Assembly: GCF_014042165.1 (NCBI RefSeq)
Contig: NZ_JACDZE010000001.1
Span: 1,696,046 to 1,760,045, forward strand
Reading direction: 5' to 3'
Origin: Moheibacter lacus
GTDB lineage: Bacteria; Bacteroidota; Bacteroidia; Flavobacteriales; Weeksellaceae
Length of the DNA stretch: 64,000 bases
Both the position numbers and the translations under genes were made by a program. This document shows positions 19,517-27,153 of this stretch, piece by piece (position 1 is the stretch's first letter; each line of letters begins with the position of its first letter). The notes beneath the pieces are model-generated. The model was not told the DNA's origin, did not search any database, and saw nothing but the letters and a program-made list of their open reading frames with translations.

Positions 19517-19549
19517 CGAAAATTTTTATCCAAAATGGTATGATTTTCG
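19517..19549. promoter_or_regulatory. Inverted repeat in the oxyR-dps divergent region
   Basis: CGAAAAT (19517-19523) and ATTTTCG (19543-19549) form a perfect 7-bp inverted repeat with 19 bp between. A -7-like TATATTTC (19551-19558) for dps follows. It may be an operator for OxyR or another regulator; it does not match the E. coli OxyR consensus well. Confidence 0.35.
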
Positions 19550-19592
19550 TTATATTTCTATAAATTTAAATTAATACTTAAAACAAAATAAA

Positions 19593-20069
19593 ATGAAAGT
19601 TTCAACCATTGGATTAAAAAATTCAACATCAAAAGAATTATCAGAAGATTTGAATGTGTTATTGGCCAATCTTCAGGTTTATTATCAGAATTTAAGAGGA
19701 GTACACTGGAACATCAAAGGGGAACAATTTTTTCAATTGCACCCGAAATTTGAAGAATTGTATTTGGATGCGCAGGAAAAAGTAGATCTAGTTGCAGAAA
19801 GAATTTTAACGCTTGGCGCAACACCTTTACATACTTTTGAAGATTACGTTGCCAAATCTTCTGTGAAAGTTGGGAAAAATGTATCGGAAACTGAGAAATC
19901 AGTTCAATTGGTTTTAGATTCGATTCAAGAATTATTAAAAATAGAAAGACAAATACTGGATCGTTCAGCGGAATTGGATGATGAAGGAACCAACTCGATG
20001 ATGAGTGATTTTATTTCTTTTCAAGAAAAAACAGCTTGGATGCTTAATGCATTTTTAGGAGGAAAATAA
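19593..20069 (+). CDS. dps: Dps-family ferritin-like DNA-protection protein
   Basis: 158 aa, the normal Dps length. The ferroxidase ligands of the family are present: H38 in GVHWNIKG, H50 and E54 in LHPKFEELYLDAQ, D65 and E69 in KVDLVAERI. By family knowledge twelve subunits form a shell that oxidises iron with hydrogen peroxide and stores it, preventing Fenton damage; some bind DNA. The N-terminal 12 residues are short with few basic residues, so strong DNA binding is uncertain. It is divergent from oxyR and ends in its own terminator. Confidence 0.95.
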   Translation: MKVSTIGLKNSTSKELSEDLNVLLANLQVYYQNLRGVHWNIKGEQFFQLHPKFEELYLDAQEKVDLVAERILTLGATPLHTFEDYVAKSSVKVGKNVSETEKSVQLVLDSIQELLKIERQILDRSAELDDEGTNSMMSDFISFQEKTAWMLNAFLGGK

Positions 20070-20093
20070 TAATTATTCAGATAAAAGTTAGTA

Positions 20094-20128
20094 AAAACCC
20101 TGTTTGGAAACCCTGCAGGGTTTTATTT
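20094..20128 (+). terminator. Terminator after dps
   Basis: AAAACCCTG (20094-20102) pairs with CAGGGTTTT (20116-20124) around a 13-nt loop, with a T-rich tail. A competing self-complementary CCCTGCAGGG lies inside. Confidence 0.65.
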
Positions 20129-20147
20129 TAAATTGAACTTTATAAAA

Positions 20148-20179
20148 TTTGACCAACCAAAGCGTATTGCTTACATTCG
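20148..20179 (+). promoter_or_regulatory. Candidate promoter of the ClC gene
   Basis: TTTG (20148-20151), a 20-nt spacer and TACATTCG (20172-20179) match the Bacteroidota consensus except for one base in the -7 box. It lies about 27 nt before the ATG. Confidence 0.4.
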
Positions 20180-20205
20180 CTTTTTAAATTTATGCTTTCC
20201 AATTC

Positions 20206-21639
20206 ATGCCCAAATTAAAGTTCAAACACAAAAGAATTTTGGCAAAAATCCGACATAACCGTTGGGTACAAACGATCACTTATTTCGGGCATTATTATTA
20301 TGAAAAGTCAGTTGAAACCAATAGCAGTTTAAAAAAGCAGTTTTTTCAATCTTTGCCTTTTTTATTTGCTGCGGCCATCACAGGTTTGGTGGCGGTTTTA
20401 TATGCTTTGCTTTTTAATTATGCAGAACATTTGTCGTTTTATATTTTGGATCTAAATCCTTATTTGATTTTTATAGTTGCACCGATTTGTTTCTTGTTTT
20501 CCTGGTGGGTAACGAAGAAATATTCGCCCAATTCAAAAGGAAGTGGAATCCCGCAAGTGATGAGTGTGATGGAATTAAAAAACCATCAAAAGGGACATGC
20601 CTCCAAATTATTGGGTTTGAAAATCATTTTTTTTAAAATCATATCGAGTTGTATAAAAGTTGTGGGAGGCGGAATTTCAGGGAGAGAAGGCCCAACCATT
20701 CAGATCGCTTCTTCCATATTTTATTTGGTTCATAAATATTTACCAAAATGGTGGGAACCGATTTCCCAAAAAAACATGTTGATTGCAGGTGCTTCATCGG
20801 GACTGGCAGCGGCTTTCAATACGCCTTTGGGTGGAATTATTTTTGCGATTGAAGAATTATCCAAATTCCACATCAAATATTACAAATCACCACTTTTCAT
20901 CGCAGTGATCATCGCCGGTTTGACGGCTCAGGGATTGACCGGGCCTTATTTGTATTTGGGTTATCCAAAGGTTTCTGCATCAGGTTTTAAGGTAGTTTTG
21001 GCGGTATTACTGGTTACGATCGTTTGCGGTTATTTCGGAAGCAGGATGTGTGTGGTGATATTCAAGGTCATGGGATTTTTCAAGAGAATTAAGAAATTGA
21101 AATTTCAGGCTTTATTTGTTGTGGTATCCGGTTTATTTGTTGCCGCTTTCATTTATTGGATGGGCGTTGATGCGATGGGTTCAGGGAAAGAAATCATCGA
21201 AACCAGATTGTTTACGGACAATAAACATGTCGAATGGTACTTGCCGTTTGTGCGGATGAATGGACTGATTGCTTCATTTAGTTTCGGTGGAGCAGGAGGT
21301 GTTTTTGCACCATCGCTCAGTGCAGGAGCCAGTTTCGGAGCATTAACGGCTCAGCTTTTAGATTTTACCGGACAAAATGCCAATTTGATCATCTTAATCG
21401 GGATGACGGCTTTCTTGACTGGAGTGACCCGAGCTCCTTTTACTTCTGCGATCATCGTTTTTGAAATGACCGACAGACATAGTGTGATATTTTATTTATT
21501 GCTAGGCGCTATTCTGGCCAATATCATTGCCAGTTTGGTGGATAAAAAGTCCTTTTATGAACGGCTAAAAGACAATTATTTGGAAGAGATTTCAGAAAAG
21601 GAAAAATCCAGTACGTTTACACCAAAAGTGCAGGATTGA
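20206..21639 (+). CDS. ClC-family chloride transporter
   Basis: 477 aa with about ten or more membrane segments between residues 50 and 455. The three ion-path motifs of ClC proteins are present: GSGIPQ (112-117), GREGP (159-163) with gating glutamate E161, and GGVFAPSL (about 364-371). The proton glutamate of exchangers is also kept (FAIEEL, E217), so a 2 Cl-/H+ exchanger is more likely than a channel. The C-terminus is short and lacks CBS domains. It sits in the inner membrane. Its stop overlaps the convergent M15 peptidase gene by 23 bp. Fluoride-type ClC proteins have other motifs and are less likely. Confidence 0.93.
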   Translation: MPKLKFKHKRILAKIRHNRWVQTITYFGHYYYEKSVETNSSLKKQFFQSLPFLFAAAITGLVAVLYALLFNYAEHLSFYILDLNPYLIFIVAPICFLFSWWVTKKYSPNSKGSGIPQVMSVMELKNHQKGHASKLLGLKIIFFKIISSCIKVVGGGISGREGPTIQIASSIFYLVHKYLPKWWEPISQKNMLIAGASSGLAAAFNTPLGGIIFAIEELSKFHIKYYKSPLFIAVIIAGLTAQGLTGPYLYLGYPKVSASGFKVVLAVLLVTIVCGYFGSRMCVVIFKVMGFFKRIKKLKFQALFVVVSGLFVAAFIYWMGVDAMGSGKEIIETRLFTDNKHVEWYLPFVRMNGLIASFSFGGAGGVFAPSLSAGASFGALTAQLLDFTGQNANLIILIGMTAFLTGVTRAPFTSAIIVFEMTDRHSVIFYLLLGAILANIIASLVDKKSFYERLKDNYLEEISEKEKSSTFTPKVQD

Positions 21640-22351
21640 TATCCAAAATGTTTTCACGTTTATACTTTTCTACAAATTCATCGGTAAAATTTTCACTTCC
21701 CATCAATTTGTTTCCTTGAAGTATCTTTTTGATATCCAACTCTTTGTATTCTTTTAGCATTCTTGTGGCAATGGGTTTGTACGTAAAATGCCATGGTTCA
21801 TACGCAAATCCTTTTCTGTTGGGATCATTTGTGTACACTAGATAAAATCCAAAATTCTCCGTATTTTGATCCAACCAGAGTTTAAATTTCCGCATACGGC
21901 CACCTTCGTTAAAATGAACTTCACTTAAAGGATTGGAAGGAATGCCTTTTGTAGCATCGATGATGTCCAAATCGGTCCCCCAATGGTGACGTGAAGTTCC
22001 CGGAATGGTGCTGTATTCGATGATTTTTGCAATTGTTTTTTCATGCGAAAGTCCTTGGTTTCGGTAGTTTTTGTATTTCCGCTCCCAAATTCCGTTTTGG
22101 TGGGTATAACTTCTGTAACTTGATATGACATGGATGTTGAAACCACTTTCTTTGGCAGCAATTCGCATCATATTGAATTGAAGAAAAGCTTCATTTCGCA
22201 ATTTAAAATCGTCTCCCAGTAGAATGGGTTTTCCTTTTCCAATCAATTCATCCTCAGAGAATTCGTTAAAAATCGAATAATTAAATTTTGGGTTGAGGAT
22301 AATTAATCCGCCCATTAAAGATGATTTTTTCAGAAATTCTCTACGCTGCAT
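21617..22351 (-). CDS. M15 family D-alanyl-D-alanine carboxypeptidase-like peptidase
   Basis: 244 aa. The N-terminus MQRREFLKKSSLMGGLIIL looks like a twin-arginine signal. The VanY-type zinc site is complete: SRHHWGTDLDI supplies the first His and Asp, and EPWHFTY supplies the catalytic Glu and last His. SSYRSYTHQNGIW is the usual upstream strand. The family trims D-Ala-D-Ala ends of peptidoglycan peptides in the periplasm. A Tat signal is uncommon in this family. The gene is convergent with the ClC gene, overlapping it by 23 bp. Confidence 0.88.
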   Translation of the reverse strand: MQRREFLKKSSLMGGLIILNPKFNYSIFNEFSEDELIGKGKPILLGDDFKLRNEAFLQFNMMRIAAKESGFNIHVISSYRSYTHQNGIWERKYKNYRNQGLSHEKTIAKIIEYSTIPGTSRHHWGTDLDIIDATKGIPSNPLSEVHFNEGGRMRKFKLWLDQNTENFGFYLVYTNDPNRKGFAYEPWHFTYKPIATRMLKEYKELDIKKILQGNKLMGSENFTDEFVEKYKRENILDINPALLV

Positions 22352-22406
22352 CTTTTTTTGAATAAAGTTTAAATTATTAATTCACACACTCAACCACTAG
22401 GAACTG

Positions 22407-23069
22407 TCAGTGAATATGAATTTTTCCTCCTGCCAGAGTTTGCTGTGCTACTTCAGCACCGCCAAATATATGAATATTTCCTCCGGCTCTGGTTTTGGCA
22501 TCTACTGTTTTTGTAGCAAGAACTTTGGCTTCGCCACCAGCGTTAACCGTGACTTCTGTGGTCGAGGTTTCCAGTTTTTGACCATCATAATTTCCACCGG
22601 AATTGGAAACAACTTTTTGATAATCAGCTGTTCCGTTTGTGATGATTCGACCTCCGGTATTGGTTTTAACTTCCAAATCATTTACATCGATGGTCAATAG
22701 GATTTCAGCTCCTTCTTTTGCGTTCAATATTAATTGATCAACCGAAATCGTATTTTCAGCTGTGATCATTGAACCTTCGTTGGCATGAATTTCATTTAAT
22801 CCGATATACTTTAGCGTCACTCGAACATCTTCTCCACGTAAAAAATCATCAGTTTTCATCCTGATTTTCAGTTGATTGTTTTTGGAGATGACTTCAACAT
22901 CGTTTGCTTTTGGTCCTTCAATTAAAATCGAATTAACATCTGATTTTACAAGTTTTACGGGAATTTTGTCGTAGACTTCTACAAAATTAAATTCGCCTAA
23001 ATCTTGTTTGATTTGCGCAAAAGTGAAACTCGAAAAGACCGCAAAAAGAAGGATGATCATTGATTTCAT
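22407..23069 (-). CDS. DUF2807 (head GIN domain) exported protein
   Basis: 220 aa. Residues 1-18 are a signal peptide. The rest is a repetitive beta-helix-like domain with short strands (VEVISKNNQLKIRMK, LNEIHANEGSMI, GAEILLTIDVNDLEVKTNTGGRI, GGNIHIFGGAEV), typical of DUF2807 proteins in Bacteroidota. These are periplasmic or surface proteins of unknown function. The N-terminal part FNFVEVYDKIPVKLVKSD is the usual family start. It is followed upstream on the same strand, after 43 bp, by the double-plug protein and may share its transcript. Confidence 0.85.
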   Translation of the reverse strand: MKSMIILLFAVFSSFTFAQIKQDLGEFNFVEVYDKIPVKLVKSDVNSILIEGPKANDVEVISKNNQLKIRMKTDDFLRGEDVRVTLKYIGLNEIHANEGSMITAENTISVDQLILNAKEGAEILLTIDVNDLEVKTNTGGRIITNGTADYQKVVSNSGGNYDGQKLETSTTEVTVNAGGEAKVLATKTVDAKTRAGGNIHIFGGAEVAQQTLAGGKIHIH

Positions 23070-23112
23070 TTGAATTGTTTTGATTCAATTCAGACAAAGA
23101 TCAGACCAATTC

Positions 23113-23988
23113 TTAACTGAAGCGGATGGAATGTTTTTCTTCCATGAATTTGAAAAATTGATACAATTTGTATTCGAAATCTAATCCGTAATATGTTTGC
23201 GAATCATAATCAATCGGCAATTCATAGATTTCCGGATTTCCGCTGATGACTCGTTGGTTCCAAACCGAAACGTAACGTTGATTTTTATTTTGTAAATAAC
23301 TCAAAGAATAAGTTTTGGCAGAAGGTTGCATCGCTAAAAATGATTCGTAACCTAAATCGAGAACTTCGAGGTCGTAAGGATTTTTTTTAATTTCTAATTC
23401 TTCTAAATATTTATTTGTTTGGATGATGATTACGCCATTTCTACCGTTGCTACCATAAATGGCTGTTGCCTCCGAATCTTTTAAAACAATGATATTAGCA
23501 ATTTCATTTGCACTAATTTCATCTAACGAATAATTTATTTTTTTCGAAACACCATCAACCACATATAAAGGTTCTCCTTTTCGTGTATCCTTTGAAGGTA
23601 ACCCACATCTAATATAAATGGGTTGTGAAGAAGAAGTAATATTTTTTATTCCAGGAACAGTTCCACTAAGAACTTCTTTTATGTTTGATGAATCAGTTTT
23701 CTTTTTCAAAATTATCTCTATCACCCCATTTTTTCCTTCGTCACCATATTTTTCAATTGCTTTTTCGCCTTTCAACACGTTGATTGATTCGATTTCATCC
23801 GGATTTATTTTTTCAACTTCAGATTCCTGAATTAATTTCCCTTCCACGAAATACAATGGTTTTGTCGAAGGCGAGGAAGGCTGAACTTCTGTTCCGATTT
23901 TACCTGATGATTTTTCATCCAAACGCAAACTGTCTTGCTGCGCAAAAGCAATTGCCGGAATTAATAAAAGGAAAATTAATTTTTTCAT
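23113..23988 (-). CDS. Barrel-less protein with two TonB-plug-like modules
   Basis: 291 aa from the ATG at 23988; a TTG at 23997 would add three residues only. Residues 1-16 are a signal peptide. Two segments repeat the tip pattern of SusC plug domains: INPDEIESINVLKGEKAIEKYG...GVIEIILKK (about 60-100) and ISANEIANIIVLKDSEATAIYG...GVIIIQTNK (about 155-195). The second is preceded by PLYVVDGV as in real receptors. The 95-residue C-terminus is unassigned, and there is no beta-barrel. Such plug-only proteins occur in Bacteroidota, sometimes fused to M56 peptidases, and their role is unknown. A periplasmic protein-binding role is a guess. Confidence 0.75.
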   Translation of the reverse strand: MKKLIFLLLIPAIAFAQQDSLRLDEKSSGKIGTEVQPSSPSTKPLYFVEGKLIQESEVEKINPDEIESINVLKGEKAIEKYGDEGKNGVIEIILKKKTDSSNIKEVLSGTVPGIKNITSSSQPIYIRCGLPSKDTRKGEPLYVVDGVSKKINYSLDEISANEIANIIVLKDSEATAIYGSNGRNGVIIIQTNKYLEELEIKKNPYDLEVLDLGYESFLAMQPSAKTYSLSYLQNKNQRYVSVWNQRVISGNPEIYELPIDYDSQTYYGLDFEYKLYQFFKFMEEKHSIRFS

Positions 23989-24033
23989 AAAATTCAATTT
24001 TGAAATTGAAAGATAAGAAAATATCCTAAAAAC

Positions 24034-24061
24034 GTAGAGACGCGATGCATCGCGTCTCTAC
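24034..24061. repeat. Perfect 28-nt GC-rich palindrome between two minus-strand genes
   Basis: GTAGAGACGCGATG (24034-24047) is followed directly by its exact reverse complement (24048-24061). It stands out in AT-rich surroundings. It lies 21 nt beyond the pepT stop on the minus strand and is followed there by a modest T-rich stretch, so it may stop pepT transcripts. I recall short palindromes with this GAGACGCGAT core as dispersed repeats in cyanobacteria and some Bacteroidota. Confidence 0.7.
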
Positions 24062-24082
24062 CATAATTTATTTGAAAATTTT

Positions 24083-25321
24083 TTAGTCTTTTTCCGCAAC
24101 CAATTCTCCGATTCTAACGATAACTTCCACCGCTTTTTCCATCGATTCAAGTGGAACGAATTCAAAAGGTCCGTGGAAATTATGTCCGCCCGCAAAAATA
24201 TTTGGACAAGGCAATCCCATAAAACTTAGTCGGGAACCATCCGTTCCACCACGGATTGGTTTGATATTTGGCGTAACTCCAACGTCTTTCAATGCTTGTT
24301 CTGCGATTTCTACGGATTGGAATTTTTCTTTGACCTTTTCAATCATGTTGAAATATTGGTCTTTCATATCCAATTCGATTCTATGATCTCCATATTCAGC
24401 TTTCATTTCATCGGTAATTTCTTGGATCAATGCTTTTCTGGCTTTGAATTGTTCCATATCGTGATCGCGGATGATGTATTGGATTTCCGCTTCTGATACG
24501 TTTCCTTCCATTTTGGTCAAATGAAAAAATCCTTCACGACCGTCGGTCAATTCCGGAACTTCGTCTTCCGGCAATTGGGCTGCGAATTCTCTTGCGAGTG
24601 TGTTCGCATTTACCATTTGGTTTTTTGCATAACCGGGATGGACGCTTTTTCCGTGGAATTTGATGTGCGCATAAGCCGCATTGAAATTTTCATATTCTAA
24701 TTCGCCGATTTCACTTCCGTCCATCGTATAGGCCCATTCTGCCCCAAATTTTTCTACATTAAAGAAATCCGCTCCGCGTCCAACTTCTTCGTCCGGTGTA
24801 AATCCAACGGCGATTTTTCCGTGTTTGATTTCAGGATGCGCCACCAAATATTCCATTGCAGTAACGATTTCGGCCACGCCGGCTTTGTCATCTGCACCGA
24901 GCAAAGTCGTTCCGTCAGTTGAAATGATGGTTTGGCCTTTGTATTGTTTCAATTCCGGGAATTCTTCCGGACTCAATTTCATTTTTTCGTTTAAAATGAT
25001 TTCGCCTCCGTCATAATTTTCCGTGATGATTGGTTTTACGTTTTCTCCTGAAAAATCAGGTGAAGTATCAAAATGCGAAACAAAACCGATGGTGGGTACT
25101 TTTTTGTCCAAATTGGAAGGCAAAGTTCCCATGACATAAGCATTATCATCGATGGTAACATTTTCCAATCCTATGGATTTTAATTCTTCAAAAAGATATT
25201 TTGCGATGTCCCATTGTCTTTCAGAACTTGGGAATTCTTCTACGAAGGGAATGCTTTCCGAATAAAAGCTTACATATTTCAGAAATCGTGTTTTGAGTTT
25301 ATCACTCCAGATTTTTTCCAT
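24083..25321 (-). CDS. pepT: Peptidase T (tripeptide aminopeptidase)
   Basis: 412 aa from the ATG at 25321; the frame is open further upstream, but MEKIWSDKLKTRFLKYVSF is the family start and 410 aa the usual length. The M20 dinuclear zinc site is seen in SHFDTSPDFSG (His and Asp), the bridging Asp in GADDKAG, the catalytic Glu-Glu in TPDEEVGRG, YTMDGSEIGELEYENFN, and the final His in FAGGHNFHGPFEF. It removes the N-terminal residue of tripeptides in the cytoplasm. It is divergent from the HMG-CoA lyase gene with 63 bp between. Confidence 0.95.
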   Translation of the reverse strand: MEKIWSDKLKTRFLKYVSFYSESIPFVEEFPSSERQWDIAKYLFEELKSIGLENVTIDDNAYVMGTLPSNLDKKVPTIGFVSHFDTSPDFSGENVKPIITENYDGGEIILNEKMKLSPEEFPELKQYKGQTIISTDGTTLLGADDKAGVAEIVTAMEYLVAHPEIKHGKIAVGFTPDEEVGRGADFFNVEKFGAEWAYTMDGSEIGELEYENFNAAYAHIKFHGKSVHPGYAKNQMVNANTLAREFAAQLPEDEVPELTDGREGFFHLTKMEGNVSEAEIQYIIRDHDMEQFKARKALIQEITDEMKAEYGDHRIELDMKDQYFNMIEKVKEKFQSVEIAEQALKDVGVTPNIKPIRGGTDGSRLSFMGLPCPNIFAGGHNFHGPFEFVPLESMEKAVEVIVRIGELVAEKD

Positions 25322-25384
25322 TGCATCAAATTTTTTGGTAAAAGTAGGAAAATCTATATCTTTCAACCGCAAAACAGTTCAAAA

Positions 25385-26242
25385 ATGAGTGAAAAGATCA
25401 AAATTGTGGATTGTCCCCGAGATGCGATGCAGGGCATGCATGATTTTATTTCGACTGATGATAAAATAGATCATTTGGTTAAATTATTGAAAGTAGGATT
25501 TGACAGGATAGATTGCGGTAGTTTTGTTTCGCCTAAAATCATTCCTCAAATGTCTGATACAAAAGAGGTTCTTGAAGCGGTGAAAGATTTGGTTTCTAAT
25601 TCTAAATTGTCTGTTATTGTAGCGAGTGAAGGAGGAGCTGAAAGAGCTGTACAGCACACCAATGTTGATTATTTGGGATTTCCTTTTTCGATTTCGGAGC
25701 AATTTCAAAAAGACAATACGCACAAATCAAGAGAAGAAGCTTTTCAAAGTATTTTGAATATTTCAAAAATGATTGAAAACACCGGAAAGGAATTGTTGAT
25801 TTATTTTTCAATGGCTTTTGGGAATCCTTATGGTGAAGAATGGGATGTGGAATTAGTAAAAGATTGGGCGGCTAGATTTTCAGATATTGGGATAAAAAAT
25901 ATCAATCTTTCAGACACGACTTCTGTTGCAGATCCAAAGGATGTAGAAGAATTGTTCCATAATTTGATCGAAAAATATCCTCAAATTGAGTTTGGTGCGC
26001 ATTTTCATTCCACCTATAATGAATGGTTTCCAAAAGTGGATGCAGCTTTTCAGAATGGTTGTAGAAGATTTGATGGCGCCATAAAAGGATTTGGTGGTTG
26101 TCCGATGGCCAAAAGTGATTTGATAGGCAATACGCCTACTGAAAAATTGATTTCTTATGCAGAGTCAGTTGGTGCTCATCATGGATTGAATTTGTTTGCT
26201 TTTGAGTCGGCCTATAATTCTGCATTAAAAGTAATGGGTTGA
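25385..26242 (+). CDS. Hydroxymethylglutaryl-CoA lyase
   Basis: 285 aa from the ATG at 25385; an ATG-containing upstream extension overlaps pepT and is rejected. The barrel carries the HMGL residues: R12-D13 in VDCPRDAMQG, H206 and H208 in FGAHFHSTYN, and the catalytic C239 in GFGGCPMAKSDLIGNTPTE. The enzyme splits HMG-CoA into acetyl-CoA and acetoacetate, the last step of leucine breakdown. The first motif differs slightly from the common GPRDGLQ, so a related aldolase of the same family is possible. It precedes the SurA-like genes by 36 bp. Confidence 0.88.
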   Translation: MSEKIKIVDCPRDAMQGMHDFISTDDKIDHLVKLLKVGFDRIDCGSFVSPKIIPQMSDTKEVLEAVKDLVSNSKLSVIVASEGGAERAVQHTNVDYLGFPFSISEQFQKDNTHKSREEAFQSILNISKMIENTGKELLIYFSMAFGNPYGEEWDVELVKDWAARFSDIGIKNINLSDTTSVADPKDVEELFHNLIEKYPQIEFGAHFHSTYNEWFPKVDAAFQNGCRRFDGAIKGFGGCPMAKSDLIGNTPTEKLISYAESVGAHHGLNLFAFESAYNSALKVMG

Positions 26243-26277
26243 CCATAATGAATGGAAAAATATTTCGTTAAAGGAAG

Positions 26278-27153
26278 ATGGAAAGAGTGAAAGTTAAGAT
26301 TGGGACACTTTTGGTATTGAGTGTTTTAGTTGGTTGTAAAGGGAAGTTGGATTTTTCAAAGAAAAAAGCGGAGGATGAGAAGGTTATCGTACAATTTGGG
26401 GAACATTTTCTTACCGATCGGGACATCAGATTGATCTTGCCAAAGGACATTTCGAAAGATGATAGTACAAAGCTTGTGAATACTTACATAGAGGAATGGG
26501 TGAAGAAAAAAGCAATCGTAGACAAAGCTGAAGACAATATCGATGAATTGACCTTAAAAGAAATTGACAATAAAATGGTGGAATACCGTCAGGATTTGTT
26601 GATCAATGCATATAATAATTATTTGATAGAAAAAAACCTTACCGACTCTGTTTCTGATGCAGAAGTTCTTGCGTATTTTGAAGAAAATAAAGAGAGTTTT
26701 CCATTGATCAAAGACGTTGTGAGGTATAGGGCAGTTACGGTTATGAAATCAGATGAAGACAGAGTGAATCGGTTGTTTAATTCGGGAAGGGATGAAGATT
26801 TTGATGAAGTGATGAAAGTAGTTTTGACTTCCGGAACACCTTTTCATGACAAGGATAGCATTTGGTATTCGACAGATGTTTTACAAGGTCATTTTCCGGA
26901 ATTGGTAGAAGGTGACAATTATAGTCAGTTGATGAACAGAAGGAGATTGAAAATTTCAAATGATTCCACAGTAACCTTTATCAGAATTCTTAATTTAAAG
27001 CCAAAAGGAGAAAAAGCGCCTTATGAATTTGTTAAACCTACGATAAAAAATCTTATACTTAACAAAAGAAAGTTAAATTTGCTCGGCGATTTACAAAATC
27101 AATTGTATAAAGAAGCCATCCATAATAATCAAATAAAAATCAATGAAAATTAA
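26278..27153 (+). CDS. Lipoprotein with SurA-like N-terminal chaperone helices
   Basis: 291 aa. The N-terminus has a lipoprotein signal (LLVLSVLVGC, C20). The remainder is helical and charged, with the arrangement of parvulin-type foldases (TDRDIRLILP..., a helical arm, then AEVLAYFEENKESFP before the place where a PpiC domain would begin). I see no clear PpiC active-site strand, so isomerase activity is doubtful. It overlaps the next gene, a two-parvulin SurA-like protein, by 11 bp, so the two are translationally coupled. I infer a periplasmic chaperone partner in outer-membrane protein folding. Confidence 0.75.
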   Translation: MERVKVKIGTLLVLSVLVGCKGKLDFSKKKAEDEKVIVQFGEHFLTDRDIRLILPKDISKDDSTKLVNTYIEEWVKKKAIVDKAEDNIDELTLKEIDNKMVEYRQDLLINAYNNYLIEKNLTDSVSDAEVLAYFEENKESFPLIKDVVRYRAVTVMKSDEDRVNRLFNSGRDEDFDEVMKVVLTSGTPFHDKDSIWYSTDVLQGHFPELVEGDNYSQLMNRRRLKISNDSTVTFIRILNLKPKGEKAPYEFVKPTIKNLILNKRKLNLLGDLQNQLYKEAIHNNQIKINEN

